In this document: one piece after another, positions 42,501 through 50,908 of the stretch
Numbering within the stretch: position 1 is the stretch's first letter
How the letters are laid out: each line of letters opens with the position of its first letter
NCBI GenBank assembly: GCA_020697375.1
Contig: JAJFBJ010000009.1
Location: 1 to 64,000, forward strand
DNA: 64,000 bases
DNA from: Nitrospira sp.
GTDB taxonomy: Bacteria > Nitrospirota > Nitrospiria > Nitrospirales > Nitrospiraceae
Reading direction: 5' to 3'
Notes under the pieces: model-generated
Database searches by the model: none
Told to the model about the DNA's origin: nothing
The model's input: only the letters and a program-made list of their open reading frames with translations
Translations under genes and position numbers: made by a program

Positions 42501-43923
42501 AAGGTGTCGCAGCATTGGTATTGCATGTGCCATTAATGGGGCGAGATGGAGCAGCGCTATCACTTCCCGTGCAGTGGACGCCATGATGGGCATGTCCATA
42601 GTCTTGAATGGCGGCCGGCACGTTCTGGTCCTCTGTCGGTTCACCGTCGGTAAAAACAATAACGAAGGTCCGACAACAATTCACCACCTGGGACGTCGAA
42701 GCCCAGGGAGGCGCATGATTTTTCCCGAAGAAATAGGGATCACGGCCACAGGCGTTCGCAATATAGCCTGATGGACAGCTCTCTCCGCCGCCCAATACGG
42801 TGACTTCGCTCGTCCCAATAGACCCAGCCCCGCTCGTGGCAAAATTGACTCCATCGGAAATTCCGCCCGAAAAAGCAATTGGGTAGACATAACCTGTCGC
42901 GAATGTTGATTTGATCTGTGCGACATAACGCGCAGTTTCATACAGAGACTCAGCGAGCGGAGTCCATGTGGAGGGATAGGACTCCTGCACGGCATCGACC
43001 ATTGCCGCCATATTTGTATTGAACGTCTCAACGCCGGAACCGGACCAATCAATCGACTGGCGCGACCCGGCACCGACCAACATCCGTGCTCCCTCACTAC
43101 TCGACTTGAACTCAACCAACCCGAAACGCGCCTTCGAACCGATTTGCTGAATTACGCCGGTCGGTTCGGTGACATATCCGATCTTTAGGAGATACTTTCT
43201 AACGCTGTACGAATCTCCACAATTACTGTTGAAGCTGGTGTCATTTTCCACGCAGAAATATGCATCCGAAACATGAATGGAAATTGTTCCTGGATTCCCT
43301 GTTCTGTCGAGCGACGGGATACGGCCCACATAAGTATTCACGCCGCTGCCAGAGTTGTAGCCGACATCGGCACGCTCATTTTCGACCCCATTGGCCTGAG
43401 CACGTACCGTTTTGAGTGCCGGGGTTCCATTACTGGGGCATGTTCCGTCGGCCGCCCGAGCTACGAAGCAGTCTCCCCCGATCATCGCACGTTTTACTGC
43501 ATCGAACCGACGTAGCGTCGCCCAATTCAAGAAATTGCCGTCCCATTCCGTACTGGAGCAGGCTGTCGCCACCGTAGCCTTTACAGTGCCGCTTTCAAAT
43601 CTGTCGTCAGTCGTATCGTAGACATAGCATTGCAACGGATCAAAATAGCCCGAATAGCGAGTCGTGTTCGTAAAGGTGGTCGTGGTCGATGTGCTTCCGT
43701 CTGACAACGTCCCGCATGACGTCGACTCACAAGCCCGATTGCTCATACTGCCGGAGTTATCCATCACGACAATAATGTTCGGCGTCGTTGCATTGGAGAC
43801 GAAGGGAGGCGCTGCCGTATAGTCTGCATTCGAGACAATCGCACGAGCATCGCCTGATCCAAACAACCCGATACTAAGGCTACCGGCGACAATCGTTAAC
43901 GCAGCGAGGGTTCGGGGATTCAT
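39505..43923 (-). CDS. pilY1: PilY1-type type IV pilus tip/biogenesis protein
   Basis: 1472 residues with a signal peptide (1-28). The N-terminal part is a von Willebrand A-like domain with the MIDAS motif 'VVMDNSGSMS' (DxSxS at 55-59) and further disulfide-forming cysteines; a Ca-binding 'DTDGDGLPNDQNGD' and 'DSDHDGMVDAGE' loop lies centrally. The C-terminal half (from about 870) is the PilC/PilY1 beta-propeller with 'YVGGNDGMLHAFNAG' and many blades ending around 1450. PilY1 sits at the pilus tip, needs calcium for extension and retraction, and can act in mechanosensing and adhesion. It is part of the minor-pilin operon. Confidence 0.92.
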   Translation of the reverse strand: MNPRTLAALTIVAGSLSIGLFGSGDARAIVSNADYTAAPPFVSNATTPNIIVVMDNSGSMSNRACESTSCGTLSDGSTSTTTTFTNTTRYSGYFDPLQCYVYDTTDDRFESGTVKATVATACSSTEWDGNFLNWATLRRFDAVKRAMIGGDCFVARAADGTCPSNGTPALKTVRAQANGVENERADVGYNSGSGVNTYVGRIPSLDRTGNPGTISIHVSDAYFCVENDTSFNSNCGDSYSVRKYLLKIGYVTEPTGVIQQIGSKARFGLVEFKSSSEGARMLVGAGSRQSIDWSGSGVETFNTNMAAMVDAVQESYPSTWTPLAESLYETARYVAQIKSTFATGYVYPIAFSGGISDGVNFATSGAGSIGTSEVTVLGGGESCPSGYIANACGRDPYFFGKNHAPPWASTSQVVNCCRTFVIVFTDGEPTEDQNVPAAIQDYGHAHHGVHCTGSDSAAPSRPINGTCNTNAATPFSDLLAEHKTDYADNGKHYLDDVAYWAHTSDLRPCNGTADGTIAALGVTGHCLPGTQSLTVYSFFAFGNINGRGILAQTARLGGFEDSNGDGIPQTNEWDKENNITGASTPDGIPDAYFESSNVDDLQDKLLATIASILRRSSSGSSVSVLATASTGEGALYQSYFYPSTIEPSTLGDVKWTGYTQSLFIDTFGNTREDTNQDGRLDYKVDKIIKTRFDTFSNSVRVDKYVDTDGDGLPNDQNGDSQVTVADCNPCGQLLSDILPIWEAGKQLALKDSSTRTILTWVDSDHDGMVDAGEQLAFTTANEATLRPYLRATSSAEGTKIINFIRGCDMATCTDQAATRDRRLQVPAGSGTLKVWKLGDVIHSTPTVVAGPRDRHDAIYGDQSYSAFLQQYHNRRQVAYVGGNDGMLHAFNAGYYHPGDDAGAAAPANTTEHGWFTKNPTDNSTGPPLGEELWGFVPYELLPQLEFLTRADYQHAYYVDLPLKVTDVRIFTPDADHPNGWGTILIGGFRMGGSCGACTTGTGAPPMTVTISGTDYTFYSSYFALDITNPEVAPKLLWSFSRSDLGLATSVPAVVRVNPGADAMASNANAKWYMVVGSGPTGYDASVAQGGKIFAIDLATGPGSANSLVTSFSVGSWNSYIGDMASFDRNLDYRHDVVYFGRVINDGALPWRGKIYRLTMGAGGIAAPFGTVTNPNQWGISSGASRIPTEMLDTFLSGAEMGPVSTAPSVTTDDAANVWVFAGSGRYYSGADKTDTSTQYFVGLKDSVLNAGCNQTVGPLNCMENNLVDVSNATVCVVGVGNCGQASGTTQVSGVTGATTFSGLIGLVQSNDGWVTKLLEPANPPSQPVAYGIGERAVSSPTVFGGVVFFPTFIPTNDICVSSGTSRLWALFYKTGSAYQEPIIGTTASGANQTVNKFGSLGEGLAFGIVVHMGSGRDGGSPFGLLINMSQGNFGDCATCGLAGGTAAGLPSSNIGANVAIDPRSRYFSWTNM

Positions 43924-44000
43924 ATTCTCTTCCTCCTTATCTCAAACAGGAAAACAGCCGCCATGTCGCGACTACGAGTTGAGACAAGACCTTTCATGCC

Positions 44001-44321
44001 CTATTGCGGCAACTTCACCACCATTTTGTCGATGCGGCCTTCTTTGAGATGAAACCTCACGAGCGAGGTTGGAATGATCCGATCGAGAGCTAATGGCTCC
44101 CCTTCATGATTGACTACCGCCACATCCGACTTCAGCACATAACTCCGTCCGTCGATGCGAATCGTCGATCCTTGCGCCTCGTCGATCACTCCGGACTGAA
44201 AACCCGCAGTCGCAAACGGCACGGCTATTTCCGTTTGCGCGAAGCCGGCTGACGACCAGGAGGGGACCCAATGCGCCAGCGACAGTAACCCGAGTGCCAC
44301 AACGATGACGTTGCCGTTCAT
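44001..44321 (-). CDS. Small secreted protein of the pilin operon (unknown function)
   Basis: 106 residues from ATG 44321 (AGGAGGAG 8 nt upstream); ATG at 44339, which overlaps the PilX stop, is also open. Signal peptide ending near AGFAQ. The mature part is 75 residues, 'SGVIDEAQGSTIRIDGRSYVLKSDVAVVNHEGEPLALDRIIPTSLVRFHLKEGRIDKMVVKL', a compact beta-rich fold resembling 'PilY2-like' small proteins that lie between PilX and PilY1 in Pseudomonas operons. Homology to PilY2 is not established. Placement implies a pilus-related task. Confidence 0.6.
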   Translation of the reverse strand: MNGNVIVVALGLLSLAHWVPSWSSAGFAQTEIAVPFATAGFQSGVIDEAQGSTIRIDGRSYVLKSDVAVVNHEGEPLALDRIIPTSLVRFHLKEGRIDKMVVKLPQ

Positions 44322-44338
44322 CGCCGTACTCCTCCTCA

Positions 44339-44950
44339 TTAACTGATTTTTTTCACACATGTTTCTCCTTCCAAGCACCCATAGATCGATGTCACCGTAC
44401 TATTTGAGCCGGTCGCTGGATTGCTTGCCATGCAGGTAATTCGATAGACTTTCTCGACCGATCCCGTCGTTCCTGCGCCTTGTCCGGACTTCCCATGCGT
44501 ATAGAGCAGATCGATGTCACCATTGACAGTAAAGCCGGGAAGATCAGTCATCACGAAGTTCGGAGTAATATTCGGAGAATCCGAATAGTTGTACGCCGGC
44601 GTATTTGACGCAGCAGGCGGGGACGGAAGATCGTATCCATATATCTCGCTATACAGGGTCGTTGCATTTGCCGCAGGCACAGGCCCGATCGGAGCGACAA
44701 ATGAGGCGGGGAGCACACCTGGAGGAGCAAGCGTCTGTTGAATGATATTGGCGGCAAGGCCTTCGCACGAGTCCGCAGCGGCCACCACGGCCTCAGTGCT
44801 GCGAAAAAACCCCGCCATTCGATGCTCCATGCTCGTCACGGTAATGGCGGCAATTCCGAGTACGGTCAGAATCAATAGCATCAGAAGGACGGTGAGCAGG
44901 GCGATCCCCTGTTGGTTCCTTACTCCTGTCGCTCCCCGTCTTATGTCCAT
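44339..44950 (-). CDS. PilX-type minor pilin
   Basis: 203 residues. The leader 'MDIRRGATGVRNQQG|IALLTVLLMLLILTVLGIAAITVTSMEHRMAGFFRSTEAVVAAADSCEG' has a prepilin cleavage G, then a hydrophobic helix. Residue +5 of the mature protein is Thr, not the conserved Glu, as in GspK-type tip pseudopilins; 'MAGFFRSTEAVVAAADSCEGLA' is the PilX N-terminal domain. Pilins lacking Glu5 commonly cap the pilus tip complex. The gene lies between pilW and the small secreted protein of the first minor-pilin operon. Start ATG. Confidence 0.82.
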   Translation of the reverse strand: MDIRRGATGVRNQQGIALLTVLLMLLILTVLGIAAITVTSMEHRMAGFFRSTEAVVAAADSCEGLAANIIQQTLAPPGVLPASFVAPIGPVPAANATTLYSEIYGYDLPSPPAASNTPAYNYSDSPNITPNFVMTDLPGFTVNGDIDLLYTHGKSGQGAGTTGSVEKVYRITCMASNPATGSNSTVTSIYGCLEGETCVKKIS

Positions 44951-44991
44951 GCCGATTTTTCCCGTCGCAGGTTCATCGCGTCTGTCTCTAT

Positions 44992-46095
44992 TTATAGGTT
45001 TCGTGGCTGGATGGTACGGACGAGTACCCGTCGTCGCTGTTGCTGATAGACAGCTGCATCATAAGTAGGATCCGTCGATGGATCATGATCGCCGACCACT
45101 ACAGGTCCCGTCGTATGGGCAGCTCTGGTTCCCCTCTCGTCCAGTCCTTGATCGGCTTGCGTTTGCCTGACGACTAGGCTGACTTGTGCCATTTTGATCT
45201 TGTCCGGCGTCCAAGGCGTGATTGCCCAGGCATTGTTGGAGACAAAATCTGCCTGCGTGAATGTCGGCAAGCCCGAGGAAGAAGACCCATCTTGGTCATC
45301 GACAACCCCATCCGGAAACAAGGGATTGGGAGCAGCTTGGTTGCATCCATCGCAGGCATACGTGATCTGCAGATCCTCCACGCCATCGACGATCGGCACG
45401 TTATCTCTCACCAGGCAGGGCGCGTCACTCCCGCACGTTGCCGGGTTATTCGACACAACCTGGTAACGTACGCACTGCATCAGATACACCGGTGTACCGA
45501 TAGGGAATTTGCCGTCGATGTAGTTCGTGGTGCCGAATCCGATGGAGGTTGCCCCCACGGATGCCACGGTCTTTGGCAGCGCTCCTCCGAGGGAGATCGT
45601 GGAGCCTATGACGAGTCCCTGCGCTGTCATTTCCGTAATGGCTGTTCCCGAAAGGCTGATGGCATTGTCCTGTGTCGGTGAATTTTGAGTTCCGCCAACC
45701 GCGGTAGTCAGGGTCCACCCCGAGGTGTTCATGACCGGAAGCACCATGGCGATCCCATCAGGTCCGGCATCGACGCCTGCCGGTGTCTGGTCTTGCGGGA
45801 GAAGCCCGACCGGCTTGACGATGGCCCCGATGGTAGCATTGCAGGCACCCACCGCTGTCGTACCAGGATCGGTGGCATTGTAGTTGTACCCCGCGAGCTT
45901 GATGTCTCGGCTCAACAATTCGATCCCCAAGCGGACGTTCTGTTGGGTATCCGCCACTTGAGTATTGACGATATTCGCCCGATTCGAAGTGACCACCGTG
46001 GTCAACGTTGCTGCCACGATCACTACCGTGATCAGGACGGCCACCATCAATTCCACGAGGGTGAATCCTTGCTGACTCCCTACGAATCGATGCAT
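44992..46095 (-). CDS. PilW-type minor pilin
   Basis: 367 residues. Prepilin leader 'MHRFVGSQQG|FTLVELMVAVLITVVIVAATLTTVVTSNRANIV' with the cleavage site G|F and Glu5. The long C-terminal domain contains cysteines ('CDGCNQAAP') and the PilW/GspJ-like features 'QQNVRLGIELLSRDIKLAGYNY' and 'VDGVEDLQITYACD', the usual 'RLGxxxLxxDIRxAG' and 'VExLxxxY' pattern of the family. It is the largest of the four minor pilins here. Located between pilV and pilX, 17 nt after pilV. Confidence 0.85.
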   Translation of the reverse strand: MHRFVGSQQGFTLVELMVAVLITVVIVAATLTTVVTSNRANIVNTQVADTQQNVRLGIELLSRDIKLAGYNYNATDPGTTAVGACNATIGAIVKPVGLLPQDQTPAGVDAGPDGIAMVLPVMNTSGWTLTTAVGGTQNSPTQDNAISLSGTAITEMTAQGLVIGSTISLGGALPKTVASVGATSIGFGTTNYIDGKFPIGTPVYLMQCVRYQVVSNNPATCGSDAPCLVRDNVPIVDGVEDLQITYACDGCNQAAPNPLFPDGVVDDQDGSSSSGLPTFTQADFVSNNAWAITPWTPDKIKMAQVSLVVRQTQADQGLDERGTRAAHTTGPVVVGDHDPSTDPTYDAAVYQQQRRRVLVRTIQPRNL

Positions 46096-46112
46096 ATCAG
46101 AACTCCACCCGC

Positions 46113-46604
46113 CTATTCAGGCGCTACCAAACTTGTAAACGTCACCGTCTTCGTCCGAGCCGTGCTCACATCCGTGCGCAAGGTTTGCCAATTCACTGCA
46201 ATCGTTACCCGGAACCGATTCATCGTAACCGGATTGATTGTGGGATCGGGATCGAGGCGGGCCACGCTGACGACACCGCGAGCGCCGGTCAAACCTGAAT
46301 TCGCAACCAGACTTTGCCACTGTGTACAATCGCCGAGAGCCATTCGCTGAGTGCTTACATTCTGAGGGCAGGCGCCGTTCGTATCGGTGTTGTGATAGTC
46401 CAAGACGCGTTGCCGGTTGTTTTGAATACGCTCCGCCATGTCGGCAGCAAGATTGGTAATGCGCGTCACATCATTGGCATCCACGTTTTTCCCCAGCGAC
46501 ATCCCGGACAGTCCCGCCAGCCCAAGCAGTCCGATTGAGAGAACACCCGCAGCCACCATCGCTTCCAAAATGGTAAAGCCCTGCGGGTGAATCATGCTGG
46601 CCAT
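46113..46604 (-). CDS. PilV-type minor pilin
   Basis: 163 residues from the ATG at 46604 (AAGGAA 7 nt upstream); the longer open frame overlaps the preceding gene and moves the leader too far from the N-terminus. Leader 'MASMIHPQG|FTILEAMVAAGVLSIGLLGLAGLSGMS' with Glu5. The rest shows 'DVTRITNLAADMAERIQNNR' and 'DTNGACPQNVSTQRMALGDCTQW', a PilV pattern with two cysteines for a disulfide. Part of the FimT-PilV-PilW-PilX set of the first operon. Confidence 0.82.
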   Translation of the reverse strand: MASMIHPQGFTILEAMVAAGVLSIGLLGLAGLSGMSLGKNVDANDVTRITNLAADMAERIQNNRQRVLDYHNTDTNGACPQNVSTQRMALGDCTQWQSLVANSGLTGARGVVSVARLDPDPTINPVTMNRFRVTIAVNWQTLRTDVSTARTKTVTFTSLVAPE

Positions 46605-46638
46605 CTCTGTTTCCTTGGCATTCGCTTCAACGAAGCCT

Positions 46639-47115
46639 TTAGGGGCACGTCGTTTTGGCGCACCAATTGACCTTGCCCGCCGGAGTGACGACAACCGAGT
46701 AAGTCGTCCCCTGCTCCGACATCAGTGCAACCGTTTGATTCGCCGCCGATCCGCTCAATCCCTGTTGAGTGAACTGGATCGTCGGACCACCCGTGAAGGA
46801 CACTATGGATCGGGGAAGCAGCACAGGAGGAAATACCCCGCCGAAATCGACATTTACCTTGCCTGACACAAGCGCCAGTTGCACGGTGACGGCAAGATTT
46901 CGATTCATCGCCGCCATACGAGCCAGACTGAGGCTGCCGGCCAATTCCGTCGTGCCCTGTTTCAATTGATAGCGCGCATTCCATTGAATATAGTTCGGGA
47001 CAGCCACCATGGTCAGAATGCCGACAATCGCGCAGGCGATCATCACCTCAACCAAGGTGAATCCGTCTTGACAGCAGTGGCTGGAGAATCGTTGCTGGCA
47101 ATGCTGTACAGACAT
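46639..47115 (-). CDS. FimT/GspH-type minor pilin
   Basis: 158 residues from ATG 47115; an upstream start at 47136 is open too. Leader 'MSVQHCQQRFSSHCCQDG|FTLVEVMIACAIVGILTMVAVPNYIQW' with Glu5; 'LKQGTTELAGSLSLARMAAMNRNLAVTVQLA' is the GspH/FimT domain start and 'VVVTPAGKVNWC' its end. No clear ribosome binding site. It heads the operon FimT-PilV-PilW-PilX-(secreted)-PilY1-lipoprotein. FimT-like pilins initiate pilus assembly with the other minor pilins. Confidence 0.8.
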   Translation of the reverse strand: MSVQHCQQRFSSHCCQDGFTLVEVMIACAIVGILTMVAVPNYIQWNARYQLKQGTTELAGSLSLARMAAMNRNLAVTVQLALVSGKVNVDFGGVFPPVLLPRSIVSFTGGPTIQFTQQGLSGSAANQTVALMSEQGTTYSVVVTPAGKVNWCAKTTCP

Positions 47116-47496
47116 GGCACCCGGGGAGAGGAGCAAGTGCCATGCCGATGATTTTCCCCTTACATCCTCGCTAACCGATTGAAATTTCTGTCTGCATTAC
47201 TGACAGGCGAAGTACAATTCCGAGCTTTGGTGATCATCAAGATGACAAATTTTGTCGGCCTCTAGGGGCCCCACGCGCAGAATTGTTAAGTGGTCCAGAG
47301 GATCGGCCGCCATCGGAGACAAGCACTTTGGATACACTGAGTGCGGGCAGGGATGGTTGGGCCAATAGAGCAGACGGTGAAGCGTTCTGGCTGTGAGTTC
47401 CGCTGCACAGCCACTAGGCCGGAAACCTGCTTCGACAGACAAGGAACTACAAAGGGAAGTCAAAAGCAGCTGAAATCAATGTCAACGGAGCATTGT
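47116..47496. other. Intergenic region between the two minor-pilin gene sets
   Basis: 381 bases between the GspE-type ATPase stop and the fimT start; it should contain the promoter of the downstream operon. Open frames here on both strands have no ribosome binding site or recognisable protein. A sigma-54-like match at 47132-47147 (minus strand) was noted, but would start transcription only about 6 nt before the fimT start and so is not called. Confidence 0.5.
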
Positions 47497-49299
47497 TCAT
47501 TTAATGGCCACCGCACGGACTTGCTTATAGGTGGTAAGACCCTGTGTAATTTTTTCGATGCCGTCTTGCATCAGCGTCCTCATACCTTCACTCTTGGCCA
47601 ATGCCGACAACTGGCCGGTTCTCGCTCTCTCTTGTATCAGTGCTTTCAGGCTCTCTGAAACCACCATCAACTCATGGATGGGAACACGTCCGCGATAACC
47701 GCTTTGATTGCATGCCTCACATCCTCGACCACGGTACAGCATGAAATCCGAATTGTAATCAAGCCCCAGGCGTAGCCATTCCGACGTCCCATAAGCCTCG
47801 ACAAGTTCTTCATACTCCTCGCGGCTGGCATGGTATGCCTGCCGACAGTTCCGGCAGATGCGTTTGCACAGACGCATGGCCAGCACGCCCAGCATGGCAT
47901 CCGAAAAATTAAAAGGGTCGCACCCCAAGTCGAGCAATCGTAAGACGGTCTCTACGGCGCTATTCGTATGAATAGTGCTGAACACCAGATGTCCAGTGAG
48001 TGACGCTTCAATGGCAATGTCCGCCGTCTCCTTGTCGCGCATTTCCCCGATCATGATCACATCAGGATCCGCTCTCAAAAAGGCGCGCATGGTCGCGGCG
48101 AAGGTCAATCCGATCTTGGGATGGACCTGAACCTGTCGTAACCCGTCCTGCGTGATCTCGATGGGGTCTTCCGCCGTCCAGATCTTCCGTGCATCGTTGT
48201 TGATCGATGCCAGAATGGCATGCAAGGTCGTGGTCTTTCCAGACCCGGTAGGGCCTGCGCAAAGCACAATGCCATGCGGCTTCTGGGCCATCTGCTCTAC
48301 CAGGCGACAAGTCGCGGAACTGAACTCCAATTCCTCCAGACGGCGGGGACCCTGTGATGTCAGCAGCCGGAGCACCACGTCTTCATTGAATCCGGCTGTG
48401 GGAAGCGTCGCGACGCGCAATTCGATCTCCTGGCCGGTGTTCAATTTAAAACGAATCTTCCCATCCTGAGGCTTTCGCCGCTCGGCAATGTCCAGACTAG
48501 CCATGATTTTCACGCGTGAGACAATCGCCCGTCGATACGCTGCAGGAATCTTCATATAGGTAAAGCACGTGCCGTCCACCCGGAAACGCACCGACGTTTC
48601 TTTTCGGTCGGCATAGGGTTCGATGTGGATATCGGATGCTCCTCGTTGATAGGCTTCTGCAATGATCTGGTTGGCGAGGCGCACGATGGCCGAGTCGTTT
48701 TCAGTAATCGTCGCAATGGTCGCGTTCTGTTGTTCTTCCACCTGTGCTTCGCTGACCAATTCTCCGAGAATCTCCGTGATCGCATCGCCTGACTCTCGTC
48801 CGTGCACGACATTCAGATACTGTTCGATATCGCAACGAAGTCCCGCACGGTAAGCGATCGACTGACCTGGAAAGGCTCGGCGCACATCTATCAGTTTCTC
48901 AGGATCGTGCGGATCATCAATGAGAACTTCCACGCTGCTACCGTGCCGTCTGAGCGGAACCCAATGGTTCATCCGGAGATAATCCAGACTCAAATTCTTC
49001 AATAGCTCGCGTTCCATGACCATGCGTTCGTCGTAGGCGAGAAACGGACAGCCGTAGAATTTAGCCAAGGCCGCACCAATGACCGGTTTTGGGATCCGAT
49101 ATCGCTCCATGAGCACGGTGGCCACATCTATTCGCTTACGCAATGCTTCCGCCATGGCCATGGCCAACTCCTCTTGGCGAAGAAAGCCTTGCTCGATAAG
49201 CAGATGGTACTGCTCCGCTACATGTGCGCGTCCAGAAAAAACGGCTCCTTGCATAGGCTCTCTTGTGGTAGAGCGCGCGGACATGACTGAGCGAATCAT
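47497..49299 (-). CDS. GspE/PilB-family pilus assembly or secretion ATPase
   Basis: 600 residues from the ATG at 49299 (AAAGG 11 nt upstream). An MshEN-like N-terminal domain (1-180: 'AEQYHLLIEQGFLRQEELAMAMAEAL', 'LAKFYGCPFLAYD', 'IEQYLN') precedes the ATPase: 'GASDIHIEPY', Walker A 'CAGPTGSGKTTTLHAIL' (about 349), Asp box 'IWTAEDPIE', Walker B 'LRADPDVIMIGEMRDKETADIAIEAS', His box 'TGHLVFSTIHTNSA'. Zinc-binding Cys4 is C-terminal ('CKRICRNC...GCEACNQSGYRG'). This is the PilB/GspE extension-motor type, not PilT. PilC and secretin genes are not nearby. Confidence 0.88.
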   Translation of the reverse strand: MIRSVMSARSTTREPMQGAVFSGRAHVAEQYHLLIEQGFLRQEELAMAMAEALRKRIDVATVLMERYRIPKPVIGAALAKFYGCPFLAYDERMVMERELLKNLSLDYLRMNHWVPLRRHGSSVEVLIDDPHDPEKLIDVRRAFPGQSIAYRAGLRCDIEQYLNVVHGRESGDAITEILGELVSEAQVEEQQNATIATITENDSAIVRLANQIIAEAYQRGASDIHIEPYADRKETSVRFRVDGTCFTYMKIPAAYRRAIVSRVKIMASLDIAERRKPQDGKIRFKLNTGQEIELRVATLPTAGFNEDVVLRLLTSQGPRRLEELEFSSATCRLVEQMAQKPHGIVLCAGPTGSGKTTTLHAILASINNDARKIWTAEDPIEITQDGLRQVQVHPKIGLTFAATMRAFLRADPDVIMIGEMRDKETADIAIEASLTGHLVFSTIHTNSAVETVLRLLDLGCDPFNFSDAMLGVLAMRLCKRICRNCRQAYHASREEYEELVEAYGTSEWLRLGLDYNSDFMLYRGRGCEACNQSGYRGRVPIHELMVVSESLKALIQERARTGQLSALAKSEGMRTLMQDGIEKITQGLTTYKQVRAVAIK

Positions 49300-49398
49300 G
49301 GATACCGTCCCTTTCTCAAGGTCGTGAATACGACCTGAATTTCTATGGTTGCTTGTACTCAACATTCCTGCGATGAGAAATATCGATGTCGTGCGTCC

Positions 49399-50859
49399 TC
49401 AGATTTTGACTTGCCAGCTTCCAGGAGCCACAAACACTAGAGGCATCCCCTGCACGAGCCCGTCGCAAAGATCATGGTTGTACCAAACTTCCAAGACTCC
49501 CGTTCCATTCATGCCATCAAGGATCGCCCCTTGAGTTACTACCCCACCATAGACTTTAAGATGCCCTGCATAACGTAAGTCACCCGCGACATACAGCACG
49601 CCCTGGATGTGAATATCATTGAGCTGAACCGGAATCCTGGTGCCAAGAGATATCTGTCCTTCCGGCGGCGGGCTCAGCGCAGGCAACGACTGACCTGAAT
49701 GCCCTGCCTTCCAGACGACATGAGCGTTCATCACAAAAATGCCTTCGGCATACTCTTCCTCCAGCGTGACTGTGCCCAAGTTGTCCCGGTTGGGTGGCAT
49801 GCCATCGAGGGTATCGACGAAGATCAAACCGCGGTGATCTCCGATGGCCTGTGAAGCAAACACCTCGGCAGCCGGACGACCCAATCCAGGTTGGACCAAT
49901 CCGCCTGGATACAGAGCCCCTTCTCGATCAATGCCGTAATACCGTCCGAATCGCTTGGCCATTTGCTTCAATTGCTCGTAATCCCAGTGATCCACCTTGA
50001 TGCCGGGGACCGGGTCCTGCTGGGCATGAACATTCAATGGGACCCCGGACGATGCGTCTGACGGAAGCTGCGCGAAGAAGGCCTCGCCACCGAGCCGGAT
50101 GTCCAGCCAACGATCCTCACGATGCGTCATCTCGTCATAGGCCTGGCCCGTCACCGGCGCCAGCCCACTCTTGGTCGGAACCATATCAAGTCGGGGGAAA
50201 TAGGCCTGCCCGCGCACCATCATGTCTCCCCAATGGGCGATCACTGAACCGGGTTGCGATTGCATTGACTCGCTTCCAACCGTGCCGCTTTGGATCGGAG
50301 CATGCAAAGACGGAATGGCATAGGCTCCCAATTCAACCGACAATGTTTTCGTCACGCGAGAGGTAGGACCGGCTCCCGCAGTCACTTCCACCGTACAGAG
50401 CATCCCGGGACGCGTCGCCCCATAGACTCGCAGTTTGAGAATTCTGGCGAGTCCGTTCAGTGACTTGAACCATCCTGCCTGAGGATCGTTCAACAGACGG
50501 TCGTGCAGGGGAATCGTCGCATCAAACATCACATCGGGACGATTGCCTGTCCCAGCGAATTGCGAACGACCTTGTGCATCAAAATACGAAGGTTCGTCCC
50601 GTGCGTTCATCACTCGTTTTGCCAGCAAGCTCGATTCGATTCCCGGAGGCAGCAGAGCGGGATCATGAAACCATCCCATCGCGACATCCACAGCCGCCTC
50701 TGCGGCATGGTGAGCCAAACGCTCTTCATGCAATGCGCTGGTGCCGATGATCTCCTGTCCTGCCAATTGCATGGAGGTCATCCCCAACAATGCCAATAAA
50801 AATACCACCATCAGTACCGCCACTAACGCCATTCCCCGTTCATCCTGCCGTACCGTCAT
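49399..50859 (-). CDS. Large PilX/GspK-like minor pilin with extended C-terminal domain
   Basis: 486 residues from ATG 50859 (the frame is open nine codons more). Leader 'MTVRQDERG|MALVAVLMVVFLLALLGMTSMQLAGQEIIGTSALHEERLAHHAAEAAVDVAMGWF' matches PilX N-terminal, with Ala at mature +5 instead of Glu. The C-terminal 350 residues are unlike PilX1: 'RDEPSYFDAQGRSQF', 'HWGDMMVRGQAYFPRLD', 'YVAGDLRYAGHLKVYGGVVTQGAIL', a right-handed beta-helix-like pattern also seen in polymer-forming or DUF-type pilus tips. It is followed by the GspE-type ATPase after 99 nt. Confidence 0.72.
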   Translation of the reverse strand: MTVRQDERGMALVAVLMVVFLLALLGMTSMQLAGQEIIGTSALHEERLAHHAAEAAVDVAMGWFHDPALLPPGIESSLLAKRVMNARDEPSYFDAQGRSQFAGTGNRPDVMFDATIPLHDRLLNDPQAGWFKSLNGLARILKLRVYGATRPGMLCTVEVTAGAGPTSRVTKTLSVELGAYAIPSLHAPIQSGTVGSESMQSQPGSVIAHWGDMMVRGQAYFPRLDMVPTKSGLAPVTGQAYDEMTHREDRWLDIRLGGEAFFAQLPSDASSGVPLNVHAQQDPVPGIKVDHWDYEQLKQMAKRFGRYYGIDREGALYPGGLVQPGLGRPAAEVFASQAIGDHRGLIFVDTLDGMPPNRDNLGTVTLEEEYAEGIFVMNAHVVWKAGHSGQSLPALSPPPEGQISLGTRIPVQLNDIHIQGVLYVAGDLRYAGHLKVYGGVVTQGAILDGMNGTGVLEVWYNHDLCDGLVQGMPLVFVAPGSWQVKI

Positions 50860-50908
50860 TCCTGAACCCTCTGCGAGCGTATCCATAGCTGAATTTCCTT
50901 TTTTGGTC

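Noticed and set aside
47132..47147. Sigma-54-like element (CGGCATG-N4-TTGCT) on the minus strand just before fimT.
   Set aside because: It would place the transcript start about 6 nt before the start codon, leaving no room for a ribosome binding site; no other in-frame start fits the prepilin leader.
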